A DNA stretch of 64,000 bases, taken from contig DASXGN010000006.1 of the NCBI GenBank assembly GCA_036489025.1, forward strand, positions 1 to 64,000, written 5' to 3'. The position numbers and the translations under genes are program-made. This document shows, in pieces, positions 45,112 to 53,086 of this stretch. The notes beneath the pieces are model-generated. The model ran no database searches and had not been told where the DNA came from. It saw nothing but the letters and a program-made list of their open reading frames with translations. This stretch comes from Dryocola sp036489025. Lineage in GTDB: Bacteria > Pseudomonadota > Gammaproteobacteria > Enterobacterales > Enterobacteriaceae. Within the stretch, counting starts at the first letter, position 1. Every line of letters begins with the position of its first letter.

Positions 45112-45141
45112 TTGTCATTTTTGATATAGTGTTTTACTATA
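45112..45141 (+). promoter_or_regulatory. Promoter overlapping an inverted-repeat operator
   Basis: TTGTCA (45112-45117) and TACTAT (45135-45140) are 17 bp apart. The -10 lies inside a perfect inverted repeat TATAGT-GTTTT-ACTATA (45125-45141). A repressor bound here would block RNA polymerase; the helix-turn-helix protein encoded second in the operon is the obvious candidate. Confidence 0.65.
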
Positions 45142-45170
45142 CATTAAATCAATTGAAAGGAAGCAATCCA

Positions 45171-45629
45171 ATGAAACTATTCCACGGCTCACGCATTAAC
45201 AATGCACCAGTAATCAAAATCGGCGCTTTTGCCATGAGTGGTGATAACGTTTTTGATGGCCTGTTCGCCTGTTCAGATAAGGACATCGCCGCCTCTCACG
45301 GTGATTACGTCTTCGCTTACAACGTGAATCTAATTGCTGATAATGCCGCCCTGAATGCCCGCATTTCAGAGGTTATTGATTATCTGGCCGGTGAAGTTGA
45401 GGCAGATGAAGACGAGATCGACGCTCTGGCAAACGCCCTGGCTGATGATGAGTGTGGCGATGCTTTCGCCGGTATTCTTTCCCCTCGCTCATGCACCGGG
45501 GATGTTGGCTGGGAAATGCAACGCCTGCGCGGCCGCATAGCTGCACACCTTGGTTTTGATGCGGTGGAAATGGAAGACGAGCACGGCACCTCATATCTTA
45601 TCGTTAACCCTGCAATCTTCGCGGAGTAA
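45171..45629 (+). CDS. AcrIF11-like protein, putative ADP-ribosyltransferase anti-CRISPR
   Basis: The 152-residue product has LFHGS (3-7), GLFAC (30-34) and SHGDYV (42-47), an acidic middle (residues 75-95), then WEMQRLRG (114-121) and VEMEDEHGT (132-140). From memory, AcrIF11 of Pseudomonas has the same series (ELFHGS, GGLFG, SHG, WELQRLRG, VEMEDEHGT). AcrIF11 ADP-ribosylates Cas8f of the type I-F Csy complex and blocks PAM recognition; an aspartate in the C-terminal acidic motif is catalytic. The ATG at 45171 follows AAAGGAAG by eight bases; an upstream in-frame ATG precedes the ribosome-binding site and overlaps the promoter. A small helix-turn-helix gene follows after 6 bp. The target could also be a host protein other than Cas8f. 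Confidence 0.75.
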   Translation: MKLFHGSRINNAPVIKIGAFAMSGDNVFDGLFACSDKDIAASHGDYVFAYNVNLIADNAALNARISEVIDYLAGEVEADEDEIDALANALADDECGDAFAGILSPRSCTGDVGWEMQRLRGRIAAHLGFDAVEMEDEHGTSYLIVNPAIFAE

Positions 45630-45635
45630 GCCGTT

Positions 45636-45809
45636 ATGTCGTTAATCGAATACATCAGGAAATACTACAACGGCAATCAGCGCTCGTTTGCCCGCCTGCA
45701 TGGCGTGCAGCCCGCACAGGTTACTCAGTGGATAGACAAAAAGTTTATTGTTATTGAGCACACCCTATACAGCCCACGCCGCCCCCTCACCTTAAAAGAC
45801 ATGAGCTAA
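45636..45809 (+). CDS. 57-residue helix-turn-helix protein, Aca-like repressor candidate
   Basis: The frame starts at an ATG six bases after the preceding stop and encodes 57 residues. NQRSFARLHGVQPAQVTQWI (14-33) has the spacing of a Cro-type helix-turn-helix, and the C-terminal part FIVIEHTLYSPRRPL would form a short beta wing. Related small Cro-like proteins occur in P2- and P4-like elements. Its place directly downstream of an acr-like gene is that of anti-CRISPR-associated (aca) autorepressors. I cannot assign it to a named Aca family. Confidence 0.7.
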   Translation: MSLIEYIRKYYNGNQRSFARLHGVQPAQVTQWIDKKFIVIEHTLYSPRRPLTLKDMS

Positions 45810-45844
45810 TACGAGGTAACCGCCAAAGCAAATAGCACCATAAA

Positions 45845-45870
45845 AAAAGCCCCTCGATTGAGGGGCTTCT
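45845..45870 (-). terminator. Terminator between the HTH gene and ogr
   Basis: AAGCCCCTC/GAGGGGCTT with a GATT loop has seven T on the minus strand, just after the ogr stop, and a poorer T run on the plus strand. It ends ogr and probably also the acr-like operon. Confidence 0.85.
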
Positions 45871-45873
45871 CGT

Positions 45874-46095
45874 TTACATCCAGTGAATTTGCTGCTGACC
45901 GCCCGGTATCGGGTGCGGCATAACGGGCGTTCTTTCGCCCGGCTTAACGATGTAATGCTTCACCGTCTCCAGCGTGACAAAGGTCGCACTACAATTCACG
46001 TTCTGGCACTGGTGATAACGCTCTTTTGTTTCCGTTGAATGATAACGGCTGGTGCGGGCATGGGCCGCAGTCTGACATAGTGGGCAATGGAACAT
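45874..46095 (-). CDS. ogr: Late-gene transcription activator Ogr/Delta
   Basis: Ogr is a small zinc protein that contacts the RNA polymerase alpha subunit and switches on the late promoters of P2-like phages. The 73-residue product is nearly identical to P2 Ogr: MFHCPLC, then YHQCQNVNCSATF gives the four zinc-binding cysteines. The ATG at 46095 matches the family; longer upstream readings are not conserved. It lies at the left end next to the accessory segment. Confidence 0.95.
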   Translation of the reverse strand: MFHCPLCQTAAHARTSRYHSTETKERYHQCQNVNCSATFVTLETVKHYIVKPGERTPVMPHPIPGGQQQIHWM

Positions 46096-46181
46096 TTCAA
46101 CACCTCGGATGGCTTCGTCTGATGTTGTTATTTTACGCATTAAATCATTTATTAACAATGAGTTATGAACTTTTACGCACA

Positions 46182-47339
46182 TTATTCACTCTCCTGATAC
46201 TCAACGTCATTAAGCCTCACCTCAAGCTCTAAGGACGTCGTGAAGCCGCTATTACTGAGCGAGTGGGACACCTTAGTAATCGTCCATGACTGCCCGTCTA
46301 TCACGCGCTTAAAGCCCGAGACGGCGACCGGCATTTCCGGATATAAATCCGCACGTCCCATTGCCAGGCTGATTGAAAACTCCGCCACACCGCGTTGCAG
46401 CTTGTCCCACTTCGCCTGGGCGGCACGAATGGCCTGCGCCTTGCTGGAGTAAATGGTCGTCAGCGCAAAGACGTTATCGTCCTCCCCGACCATATACTCC
46501 CCCTCGCGGGCTTCTTTTTCCTTCGTCACTGGTCGGGCTTTTACCGGCTGCGCTTTCGGGTGCTGGAGTGCGCGCAAGTGCTGCGGCTTAGGTTTCCGCT
46601 TAAGCTTCACCTTCTGCTTTTGCTCTTTGGGGTCTTTAGTGTGCAACCACTTCACCGTAACGCCGGTGTAAGCGCCCCGATCGGCAATCGCAAACTGATG
46701 TCGGTCGCCGTCCCTGCGCTCGATAGTCATCTGCGGAATGGGCTTGCCGCTGGCCGTGACGCCGTTCCCGGCCTTCAAAAAAAGCAGTTTGCCCATTTTT
46801 ACCAACACCTCCGCCCCGTTGCGCTCGGCAAGTCGGGTGAGAAACTTCGCGTCGGACTCCTGCGACTGGTCAATATGCGGCACAGGAATCCCGGCAAACT
46901 GCGGCGCAACGCTGGCCGTCAGCTTGTTGCGACCGGCGATAGTTTCCAGCACCGCGCCGAGCGTGGTGTCATGGTATGAAGTTTCACGCCGGGAATTGAG
47001 CGTACCGCGAAAATCCGCGCTGCGCGCCCGGATGGTCAGCGTATCCGGCGCGCCCCGGTGCTCGATTTCATCAACCGTAAACTGCCCTTTCCCGATGAGC
47101 GCCGCCCCCTGCCAGCCGAGGAAAAGCGAGAGCACCGCACCGCGAGTCGGCAACTCCACAAGCCCGTCGGTGTCGTCGAGTTCAATATCAAGCTGGTCAG
47201 CCTCAAAGCCCCGGTTATCCGTCATGCTGAGACTAATCAGCCGGTCGCTGATATTGCGCGTAATATCCTGGCTGTTCAGCGTCAGCATAAACGCCGGGGC
47301 CATGCTGGCACCCGCGTCGATCGTCATTCCCGTCAGCAT
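46182..47339 (-). CDS. D: Phage late control protein gpD (baseplate hub)
   Basis: gpD forms the baseplate hub of P2-like tails (a gp27-type protein). The 385 residues align with P2 gpD throughout, e.g. TLTIRARSADFRGTLNSRRE and QSQESDAKFLTRLAERNGAE. The start ATG overlaps the stop of gene U (TAATG), which supports this start and implies coupled translation. A basic, K-rich stretch near residues 240-260 is conserved in the family. Confidence 0.95.
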   Translation of the reverse strand: MLTGMTIDAGASMAPAFMLTLNSQDITRNISDRLISLSMTDNRGFEADQLDIELDDTDGLVELPTRGAVLSLFLGWQGAALIGKGQFTVDEIEHRGAPDTLTIRARSADFRGTLNSRRETSYHDTTLGAVLETIAGRNKLTASVAPQFAGIPVPHIDQSQESDAKFLTRLAERNGAEVLVKMGKLLFLKAGNGVTASGKPIPQMTIERRDGDRHQFAIADRGAYTGVTVKWLHTKDPKEQKQKVKLKRKPKPQHLRALQHPKAQPVKARPVTKEKEAREGEYMVGEDDNVFALTTIYSSKAQAIRAAQAKWDKLQRGVAEFSISLAMGRADLYPEMPVAVSGFKRVIDGQSWTITKVSHSLSNSGFTTSLELEVRLNDVEYQESE

Positions 47340-47821
47340 TAAAACAATCCCCCGATACCGCTTTGCACCTTCCCGGCCATCTCGCCTGCGCTGCCGATGA
47401 GGCTGTCAGCCTGGCTTTTTAAATCACCGAACATGGACGCAAGAGATTCATCCACCCGCGTAAGGCTCACGTTAAAATCAATTTTGCGCGCCGTGCCGTC
47501 TGCGAAAAACTCGCTGTAGGTTTCGCTCACCGAGTTAATAACAAACATGCCGTAAATCGTGCCGCTGCCATCGAGCAACGGCCACGCTCGCCCCTCGTCG
47601 GCCATCATGTTGACGGCCAGCAATGACAGCTTTCCGCCGGTAATCTCCGGCATCAGGCTTCCACTCAGGGTGATTTTTTCCTCGTTAACGCCGAGAAACT
47701 GCACCGCCGGGCGCTGCCCGACGCGACTGTTTGACGGCCAGCGATAATCAACATTTCGTTGCAGGTTCTGGTACGGCAGGGTCTGTAACTGAAAAACAAA
47801 CATGCCGAGGGCAAGCATCAT
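47339..47821 (-). CDS. U: Tail protein gpU (tail terminator-associated)
   Basis: The 160-residue product matches P2 gpU, needed for tail assembly: MMLALGMFVF, YRWPSNSRVG and GRAWPLLDGSGTIYGMFVI are family landmarks. It follows T by 11 bp and overlaps D by one base. Confidence 0.94.
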   Translation of the reverse strand: MMLALGMFVFQLQTLPYQNLQRNVDYRWPSNSRVGQRPAVQFLGVNEEKITLSGSLMPEITGGKLSLLAVNMMADEGRAWPLLDGSGTIYGMFVINSVSETYSEFFADGTARKIDFNVSLTRVDESLASMFGDLKSQADSLIGSAGEMAGKVQSGIGGLF

Positions 47822-47832
47822 CGTTGTATCTC

Positions 47833-50280
47833 CTAATCGTGCATCATGCTGGCGCGCTGTTTTGCCCGCTTCTCGCGCTCGTATTTATCAAGGCCGTCGC
47901 GGAGCTGGCGCTCAAGTTCGCCGCCGTTCTGCACACCGCCACCGATAGCGATGTGGTACTGCGGCGCGCTCTGGTCGATGAACGTCTTGCCGGCAACGGG
48001 TTTCACCGGCTGATAAGCCCCGTATCCACCGGTCAGCACACCGCCCGACGGGGAAATCCCACCCGCACCGTTTGCCCTGGCGTTTACTTTGTCCGCCTGC
48101 TCGTCGAGCTGGCCCGACTGCTGATTAATCAGCCCGAGCTTGTCGAGTATCCAGTCGATACCGTCACGCAGCGCCTTAAACGGAGCCATAGCCATGCGAA
48201 ACGCACCGGCTATGGCCTGCCCGAACGCGACCCCGGCGTTTTTGCAGCTATCGAGGCTTTCCTTGCTGGATTTCACCGGCTCAATCAGATTTTTGAACCA
48301 TTGCCATGCATCCTGGAGTTTCTGCCCCAGCCATTCAAAAACAGGCTTCAACGGGGAAAACAGTTCGGACACCGGCGCAAACGCCTCTTGCAGCCCCTCA
48401 ACGACACCGCCGAAAAAGGCGCTGATGGGTTGCCAGTATTTCCGGATCAGAAGCGCCCCGGCCACGATAGCCACCCCGACCGCCACAATCGGCCACGTCA
48501 GGCCGCCGATAACTGTCATAATGGCGCTACCGGCCACGCTAAAGACCGTCCCCAGCATTCCGGCAGCGGCAATGATGGCATTCACCCCGGCCACAACCGG
48601 CCACGCAATAAGCCCAATACCCCCGATAACCCCAATAAACGCCAGGGCACCCGTTACGACGGTAAACAAGGTTTTCGTTAATTCAGGATTGGCCTTTGTC
48701 CATTTCCCCACAGTACCAAGCCATTCCGTCGCCGATGTGGTGAGTTTACGGAGAGAGGAATCTTCTTTTTCGAATACCTCGATTTGCACATCTTCCCATG
48801 CTGACTGAAGATTTTTTAAATCACCATCAAGATTATCCGTCTGTATTTTGGCAATAAGCTCCGTTGTACCTAGCGAGTTTTTAATCTCATCACGTTTATT
48901 ATTCAGTGAACCATTACCGGCAGCGGCAACCAGCTTAACCGCGCCTTTCATCGCCTCTTCACCAAAAATAACTTTCAGATATTCGGCCTGCTGCGCAGTC
49001 CCAAGCTTATTTCTCTTAAACGACGTGTTAATCGCGTTAAGAATACCGTTGACCGGCAACATGTTGCCTTTCCTGTCGCGGGTCTTCACGCCGAGCTCAT
49101 CCAGCGCGGCAGGAGCCTGCCCCCTCGGAGCTTGCAGGCGGCTGAAAATAGCGCTGGCCCCCGTACCAGCCATTGACCCCTTGATACCGTTATCTGCCAG
49201 AATCCCCAGCAGCGCGGTTGTGTCTTCAATACTCGCCCCCGCCGCCTCAGCAATCGGGGCGGCATACTTCATCGCCTCGCCCAGCTCAATAAGACCGGTA
49301 TTAGATGACGTAAAGCCTTTAGTCATCACGTCTGCAACACGCTGAATTTGGGTTGTTGGTAAATTAAATGCCGACTGCATATTCGTGATAATGTCAGCCG
49401 CCTCGGAAATATCCACGCCTGCGGCGAGACTTAAATTAACCGTTGACCCCGTTGCGGCCAGCACGTCATCAGACTTATAACCCGACCGCGCAAGCGTCGT
49501 TTGCGTACGCGCCACATCACCAGGCGAGAATGCTGTGACGGCCCCAATATCTCGCGCCTGCTTACGTATCAGAGCGAGTTTGTCGTCATCCTTGCCAAGG
49601 CCCAGAATCGCCTGGGTGCCGGACATTTGTTTATCAAAACCAATACCCGGCGCAATAAAGCGCGAGGCTCCATAAAGCCCCGCGGTTGCAACACCAACGC
49701 CCGCCATACCCGCATTACGTACCCCCGAGGCGAGTTTTTGCCCGGCTTCATATCGGGCTTTAACGCTATTAAGTTTCGCCTGCTTAGCGCTGACCTGCTC
49801 CAGCGCCAGCTTTTGCCGGTTGAGCTGGTTCGTCGTCTCGCTGATGCGCCCCTTCAGGCTCTGCTCGTCACGGGTGAGGTTTCGGGTATTGATACCCGCC
49901 TGCCCGAGTTCGCGCTGCTGGCGCTTAACGGACTCGGTGAGGCTGTTATATTTCGTCTGCAACCCTTCCGCCGCCGCCTTTGCCGTCGCGAGCGCTTTCG
50001 CCTGGGCGCGGGTCGGACGCTCGGTGCTGGTCAACTGCGCGGCGAGCGCTTCGGCTTCGGCTTTCGCCTTTTTCAGTGACTGGCCGGTGACGGCGAGCTG
50101 GGCGCTCGTTTTACGAAAGCCCTCAATGCGTGAGGCCTGGCCGTTTAATTCCTTGAGGGTTTTCTGCGTGTCGCGCATATCACCCGACAGCGATTTGCTC
50201 GCTGTCTGGATGGCTTTAAACGGTCGGGTCGCCTGGTCCACGGCCTTTAGCAGCACGTCGATTCTTACGTTATTACTCAT
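47833..50280 (-). CDS. T: Tape measure protein gpT
   Basis: gpT sets tail length and is ejected ahead of the DNA. The 815-residue product has an N-terminal coiled-coil region (to about residue 160), a tape-measure core (GVGVATAGLYGASRFIAPG, then the TP901-type region) and hydrophobic segments around residues 550-620 that may enter the membrane on ejection. The ATG lies eight bases inside the end of the E' frame. Confidence 0.94.
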   Translation of the reverse strand: MSNNVRIDVLLKAVDQATRPFKAIQTASKSLSGDMRDTQKTLKELNGQASRIEGFRKTSAQLAVTGQSLKKAKAEAEALAAQLTSTERPTRAQAKALATAKAAAEGLQTKYNSLTESVKRQQRELGQAGINTRNLTRDEQSLKGRISETTNQLNRQKLALEQVSAKQAKLNSVKARYEAGQKLASGVRNAGMAGVGVATAGLYGASRFIAPGIGFDKQMSGTQAILGLGKDDDKLALIRKQARDIGAVTAFSPGDVARTQTTLARSGYKSDDVLAATGSTVNLSLAAGVDISEAADIITNMQSAFNLPTTQIQRVADVMTKGFTSSNTGLIELGEAMKYAAPIAEAAGASIEDTTALLGILADNGIKGSMAGTGASAIFSRLQAPRGQAPAALDELGVKTRDRKGNMLPVNGILNAINTSFKRNKLGTAQQAEYLKVIFGEEAMKGAVKLVAAAGNGSLNNKRDEIKNSLGTTELIAKIQTDNLDGDLKNLQSAWEDVQIEVFEKEDSSLRKLTTSATEWLGTVGKWTKANPELTKTLFTVVTGALAFIGVIGGIGLIAWPVVAGVNAIIAAAGMLGTVFSVAGSAIMTVIGGLTWPIVAVGVAIVAGALLIRKYWQPISAFFGGVVEGLQEAFAPVSELFSPLKPVFEWLGQKLQDAWQWFKNLIEPVKSSKESLDSCKNAGVAFGQAIAGAFRMAMAPFKALRDGIDWILDKLGLINQQSGQLDEQADKVNARANGAGGISPSGGVLTGGYGAYQPVKPVAGKTFIDQSAPQYHIAIGGGVQNGGELERQLRDGLDKYEREKRAKQRASMMHD

Positions 50281-50733
50281 TTGAGTTCCCGCTACGCTGG
50301 AGCGCCTTTTCGCGCCATATGATGAGCTGGGTCAGGCTCATGGGATAAAGCTCTGATGGCGGCCAGTGAAAAATCACTGCGATATCCGCCATCAGGTCAT
50401 CAACCATTAACCCTGGCGGGAACGTTAAGCCCCCGCATTCGGTGCCAAAAAACCGATTACCTTCGCGGCAATGCTCATCATATCCGGCAATTCCATACGG
50501 GTAATTTCCGCCTCGGTCAGCGCCGGATACGTCATGCGCGGCAGCACTTTAATCAGCGCGTTCACGTCCGAGCTTGCCACGTCGGCCAGGCTGACGCCGC
50601 GCAGGGTGCCCGCCGTCGGCTTCGTCAGAGTGATGGATTTAATCACCTCATCGCCGCGTTTAATCGGCGTGTCCAGGGTGATGAGATTCGGGTTAGTGGT
50701 CGTTTCAGCAATTTTAGCTTTTGCTTTGCTCAT
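50273..50733 (-). CDS. E': gpE+E' made by -1 ribosomal frameshift
   Basis: At 50452-50446 the minus strand reads TTTTTTG in the phase T-TTT-TTG. Slipping back one base continues into a frame of 57 further codons, with DIAVIFHWPPSELYPMSLTQ, and ends at 50273 inside T. The fused protein would have 153 residues. The continuation is typical of P2 E', the second tail-assembly chaperone. This was read by hand from the sequence. Confidence 0.88.
50425..50733 (-). CDS. E: Tail assembly protein gpE
   Basis: The 102-residue product is the zero-frame form of the P2-type tail assembly chaperone pair, with DTPIKRGDEVIKSITLTKPT and LRGVSLADV as in gpE. A T6G slippery site seven codons before its stop gives a second, longer product. 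It lies between FII and T. Confidence 0.93.
   Translation of the reverse strand: MSKAKAKIAETTTNPNLITLDTPIKRGDEVIKSITLTKPTAGTLRGVSLADVASSDVNALIKVLPRMTYPALTEAEITRMELPDMMSIAAKVIGFLAPNAGA
50446..50452 (-). other. Ribosomal slippery site T6G
   Basis: The heptamer TTTTTTG is in the X-XXY-YYZ phase relative to gene E, and P2 uses the same heptamer. The ratio of E to E+E' is important for tail assembly in this group. Confidence 0.88.
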
Positions 50734-50798
50734 GGTTTTTTTACTCCGGGAATTTATTCGGGAAATACCGGCCAGGGTATGCCTGACCGGTCAGTTAA

Positions 50799-51320
50799 TT
50801 ACACGACGCCGAGGTTTTTGCGGCGCTGCTCCAGCCGGTCGACACCGTTCACCTTCTCAATCATGTTGATAGTGTCGATTTCAATCAGCTCCTTACCGTT
50901 CATAGTCAGCTTGTAGTACGTGCAAACGGTGCTGATTTTTGTCTCGGTGTCCTCACCCTGCTTGCTGTCACCGCCGTCAAACTCTTTGTGGCGCCCACGA
51001 ACAACAATCTCGACCGGAATTTCCTCCTCGGTGTCGTCACGCTGGTATGAGCCCACAAAGCGCAGCGGCACGGCAGATGCACCCGGCAAGGCGTACTGCG
51101 CCCACAGGGTTTCGTCAGGAAAGCCGCCGATTGTCCAGTCAAACGTCAGCGCGTCATCGTCGAGGCCAAAATCCACCGGGGCGGCACCGTTCATCCCGCC
51201 GCCGCGATAGTTCTCCAGTTTGCGGGTGAGTTTCGGCAGCGTGACGGCAGAGACGACACCCAGATAACTGAGCCCGTCGTTAAACATATTTAAGCCCTTA
51301 AGCTTGCGTGGCATTGCCAT
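50799..51320 (-). CDS. FII: Major tail tube protein gpFII
   Basis: The 173-residue product matches P2 gpFII, which stacks to form the inner tail tube: MAMPRKLKGLNMF, LPKLTRKLENYRGGGMNG and EIDTINMIEKVNGVDRLEQ are conserved. It follows the sheath gene FI by 13 bp. Confidence 0.95.
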   Translation of the reverse strand: MAMPRKLKGLNMFNDGLSYLGVVSAVTLPKLTRKLENYRGGGMNGAAPVDFGLDDDALTFDWTIGGFPDETLWAQYALPGASAVPLRFVGSYQRDDTEEEIPVEIVVRGRHKEFDGGDSKQGEDTETKISTVCTYYKLTMNGKELIEIDTINMIEKVNGVDRLEQRRKNLGVV

Positions 51321-51333
51321 TTTTCAGTGCTCC

Positions 51334-52521
51334 TTAGCCGTTCGCAGATGAAACCAGATTGGCAACATATTTATCGGTAATGCGCTGACGGAAAGTCAGG
51401 CTTTCCAGCGGCGGGATGGGGGTAAAGTCAAAATCAATCGCCAGCTTCCCGGCTTTCAGCAGCTCAACCCCGTTGACCGACTCGTCGAGCCAGCAGTCGC
51501 CCCCGGCGAGATAGCCGTTAGCAACCAGCTCGCGGATTTTGGCCTTGATACCGTCGATAATGTCGCGGATAAGCACCGGCGTAATCGGCTTGTCAACCGC
51601 CCACATGTGCGCCTCGGCCATCGTGTCAGCCAGAATCTGCGCGGTGCGGGTGTAGTTCTCAAAGATGAATAATGGATCGTCAGAACAGGTACGGTTTCCC
51701 CAGAAACGAAAACCGTCCTTGCGAACCAGCGTGGTGACCCCGGCCTCGTTGAGCAGGTCGGCGTCGGTGCCGGATGCCTGCAAATCCCAGAATACGGACT
51801 TGCTGATGCCGGTGACGCCCTGCACTCCGACGTTTGACAGGGTTTTATGCCAGCCGACGGTCTGGTCGATGTATGCCCGCAGGCCGAGGGCGCGAGCGGT
51901 GGCGTATGCCGTCGCGCTGGCGCTGGCCGTGGTATCCCATGCCACAAAATCAGGCCAGATAAGCATCAGCTCGCGCTGGCTGAAATTGTCGCGGTACTTG
52001 ATGGCATCAGAGATTGTTTTGCACTCCCACGCGCTGACATAGCCAAAGGCGCGCAGGCTGACGCACACCGAGGCCAGGGCGACCGCCACCTCCTGCGAGT
52101 CCAGCCCCGGCACGCCGAGAATTCGAGGCTTAACCCCCGTCACGGTTTCGGCAGTCAGCAGCGCTTTCAGGCCAGTATTTTTACCGTTCTCATCCGTGCC
52201 ACCAATGATGTTGGAAATCGTCTCGGCCTGCGCGGCCGCCTCGTCGTCATTGGTACTTTCGGCCACGCGCACCACCACAACAACCGGCTTGCACTGGTCA
52301 GCAATAGCCTGCAATGAGGTTGCCAAAGTGCCTTTTTTCCCGGCTTTGCCGATGGCGGTTTGTACGCTGGTAATTAATACCGGCTCATTAAGGGGAAAGG
52401 TCTCGGCGTCGGCATCGCTGGCCGTGCAGACCATCCCGATGATGGCCGTCGAGACCGTGGAAATCGTGCGCGTACCGTCGTTAATTTCAATGACCTGCAC
52501 GCCGTGGTGATAATCACCCAT
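51334..52521 (-). CDS. FI: Contractile tail sheath protein gpFI
   Basis: The 395-residue product is the sheath protein of P2-like contractile tails (GDYHHGVQVIEINDGTRTI; FWGNRTCSDDPLFIFENYTR). It is the first gene of the FI-FII-E-T-U-D late operon and has an Ogr-type site about 75-90 bp upstream. Confidence 0.95.
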   Translation of the reverse strand: MGDYHHGVQVIEINDGTRTISTVSTAIIGMVCTASDADAETFPLNEPVLITSVQTAIGKAGKKGTLATSLQAIADQCKPVVVVVRVAESTNDDEAAAQAETISNIIGGTDENGKNTGLKALLTAETVTGVKPRILGVPGLDSQEVAVALASVCVSLRAFGYVSAWECKTISDAIKYRDNFSQRELMLIWPDFVAWDTTASASATAYATARALGLRAYIDQTVGWHKTLSNVGVQGVTGISKSVFWDLQASGTDADLLNEAGVTTLVRKDGFRFWGNRTCSDDPLFIFENYTRTAQILADTMAEAHMWAVDKPITPVLIRDIIDGIKAKIRELVANGYLAGGDCWLDESVNGVELLKAGKLAIDFDFTPIPPLESLTFRQRITDKYVANLVSSANG

Positions 52522-52593
52522 TCGCGTTACTCCGTAGGTATTCAGGGGAGTTTATTTTCGCGGTTGCAGGGATGGCGGGACAGCAATCGGGGA

Positions 52594-52611
52594 TGGGAGG
52601 GAGCTGATACA
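52594..52611 (-). promoter_or_regulatory. Candidate Ogr site of the FI operon
   Basis: On the minus strand TGT-ATCAGCTCCCTC-CCA fits the TGT-N12-ACA pattern of Ogr/Delta sites, imperfectly in the last triplet. Its position relative to the FI start suits a site centred near -55. Confidence 0.5.
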
Positions 52612-52617
52612 ACACGA

Positions 52618-52646
52618 AAGAAAACGCCCTCAATGCGAGGGCGTCG
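52618..52646 (-). terminator. Terminator after the tail-fibre assembly gene
   Basis: On the minus strand ACGCCCTC/GAGGGCGT with a five-base loop is followed by TTTCTTTC, seven bases after the stop of the Tfa gene. It ends the V-to-Tfa operon. Confidence 0.85.
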
Positions 52647-52650
52647 GGGT

Positions 52651-53085
52651 TTACTGTTCGGGCGCGGCGGGCCAGTTGATGCCTGGTGCGCTGGATGTAT
52701 CAACAGCTTCCAGCGCATCCAGATAATCAAGCCACAGCCCGTATCGCTCAAGTTCGTCGCCTTTTAGTCGCCCCAACGCAGCTTTGCCGGGCCATTGCTT
52801 ACTGCTCATGTAATCATTTGCCTTGCCGATTCGTTCCTGCTTCTCTGCGTCGGCAGCAGCGACAAGTTCTTCATGCGTTGGTTCAGGTTTATCGGCCCAT
52901 GTCGGGTAACCATCACTGCCAGCAACCCTTGTTTTCCCGATCGGGGCCGCTCCTGTAAATTCATTAAATATAGAATCACTAATCTCAACAGCATCAGTAG
53001 GCCATGTGCCACTCAGTTCATATGTATTTTTTAACGCAACAGCATAAAAAGCATTTTCTGAAAGAGAATAAATATATTGATTCAT
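52651..53085 (-). CDS. Tail-fibre assembly protein (Tfa family)
   Basis: The 144-residue product is a Caudoviricetes tail-fibre chaperone: the C-terminal half (RIGKANDYMSSKQWPGKAAL, RYGLWLDYLDAL, INWPAAPEQ) is the conserved Tfa domain, while the N-terminal part is fibre-specific. It follows the fibre gene H by one base and takes the place of P2 gene G. The AT-rich N-terminal coding part suggests a module exchanged with other phages. Confidence 0.9.
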   Translation of the reverse strand: MNQYIYSLSENAFYAVALKNTYELSGTWPTDAVEISDSIFNEFTGAAPIGKTRVAGSDGYPTWADKPEPTHEELVAAADAEKQERIGKANDYMSSKQWPGKAALGRLKGDELERYGLWLDYLDALEAVDTSSAPGINWPAAPEQ

Positions 53086-53086
53086 A

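Noticed and set aside
47731..48681. 316-codon plus-strand frame opposite the tape measure gene
   Set aside because: Antisense to T and U with low-complexity H/R/P-rich translation; phage late genes here are all on the minus strand.
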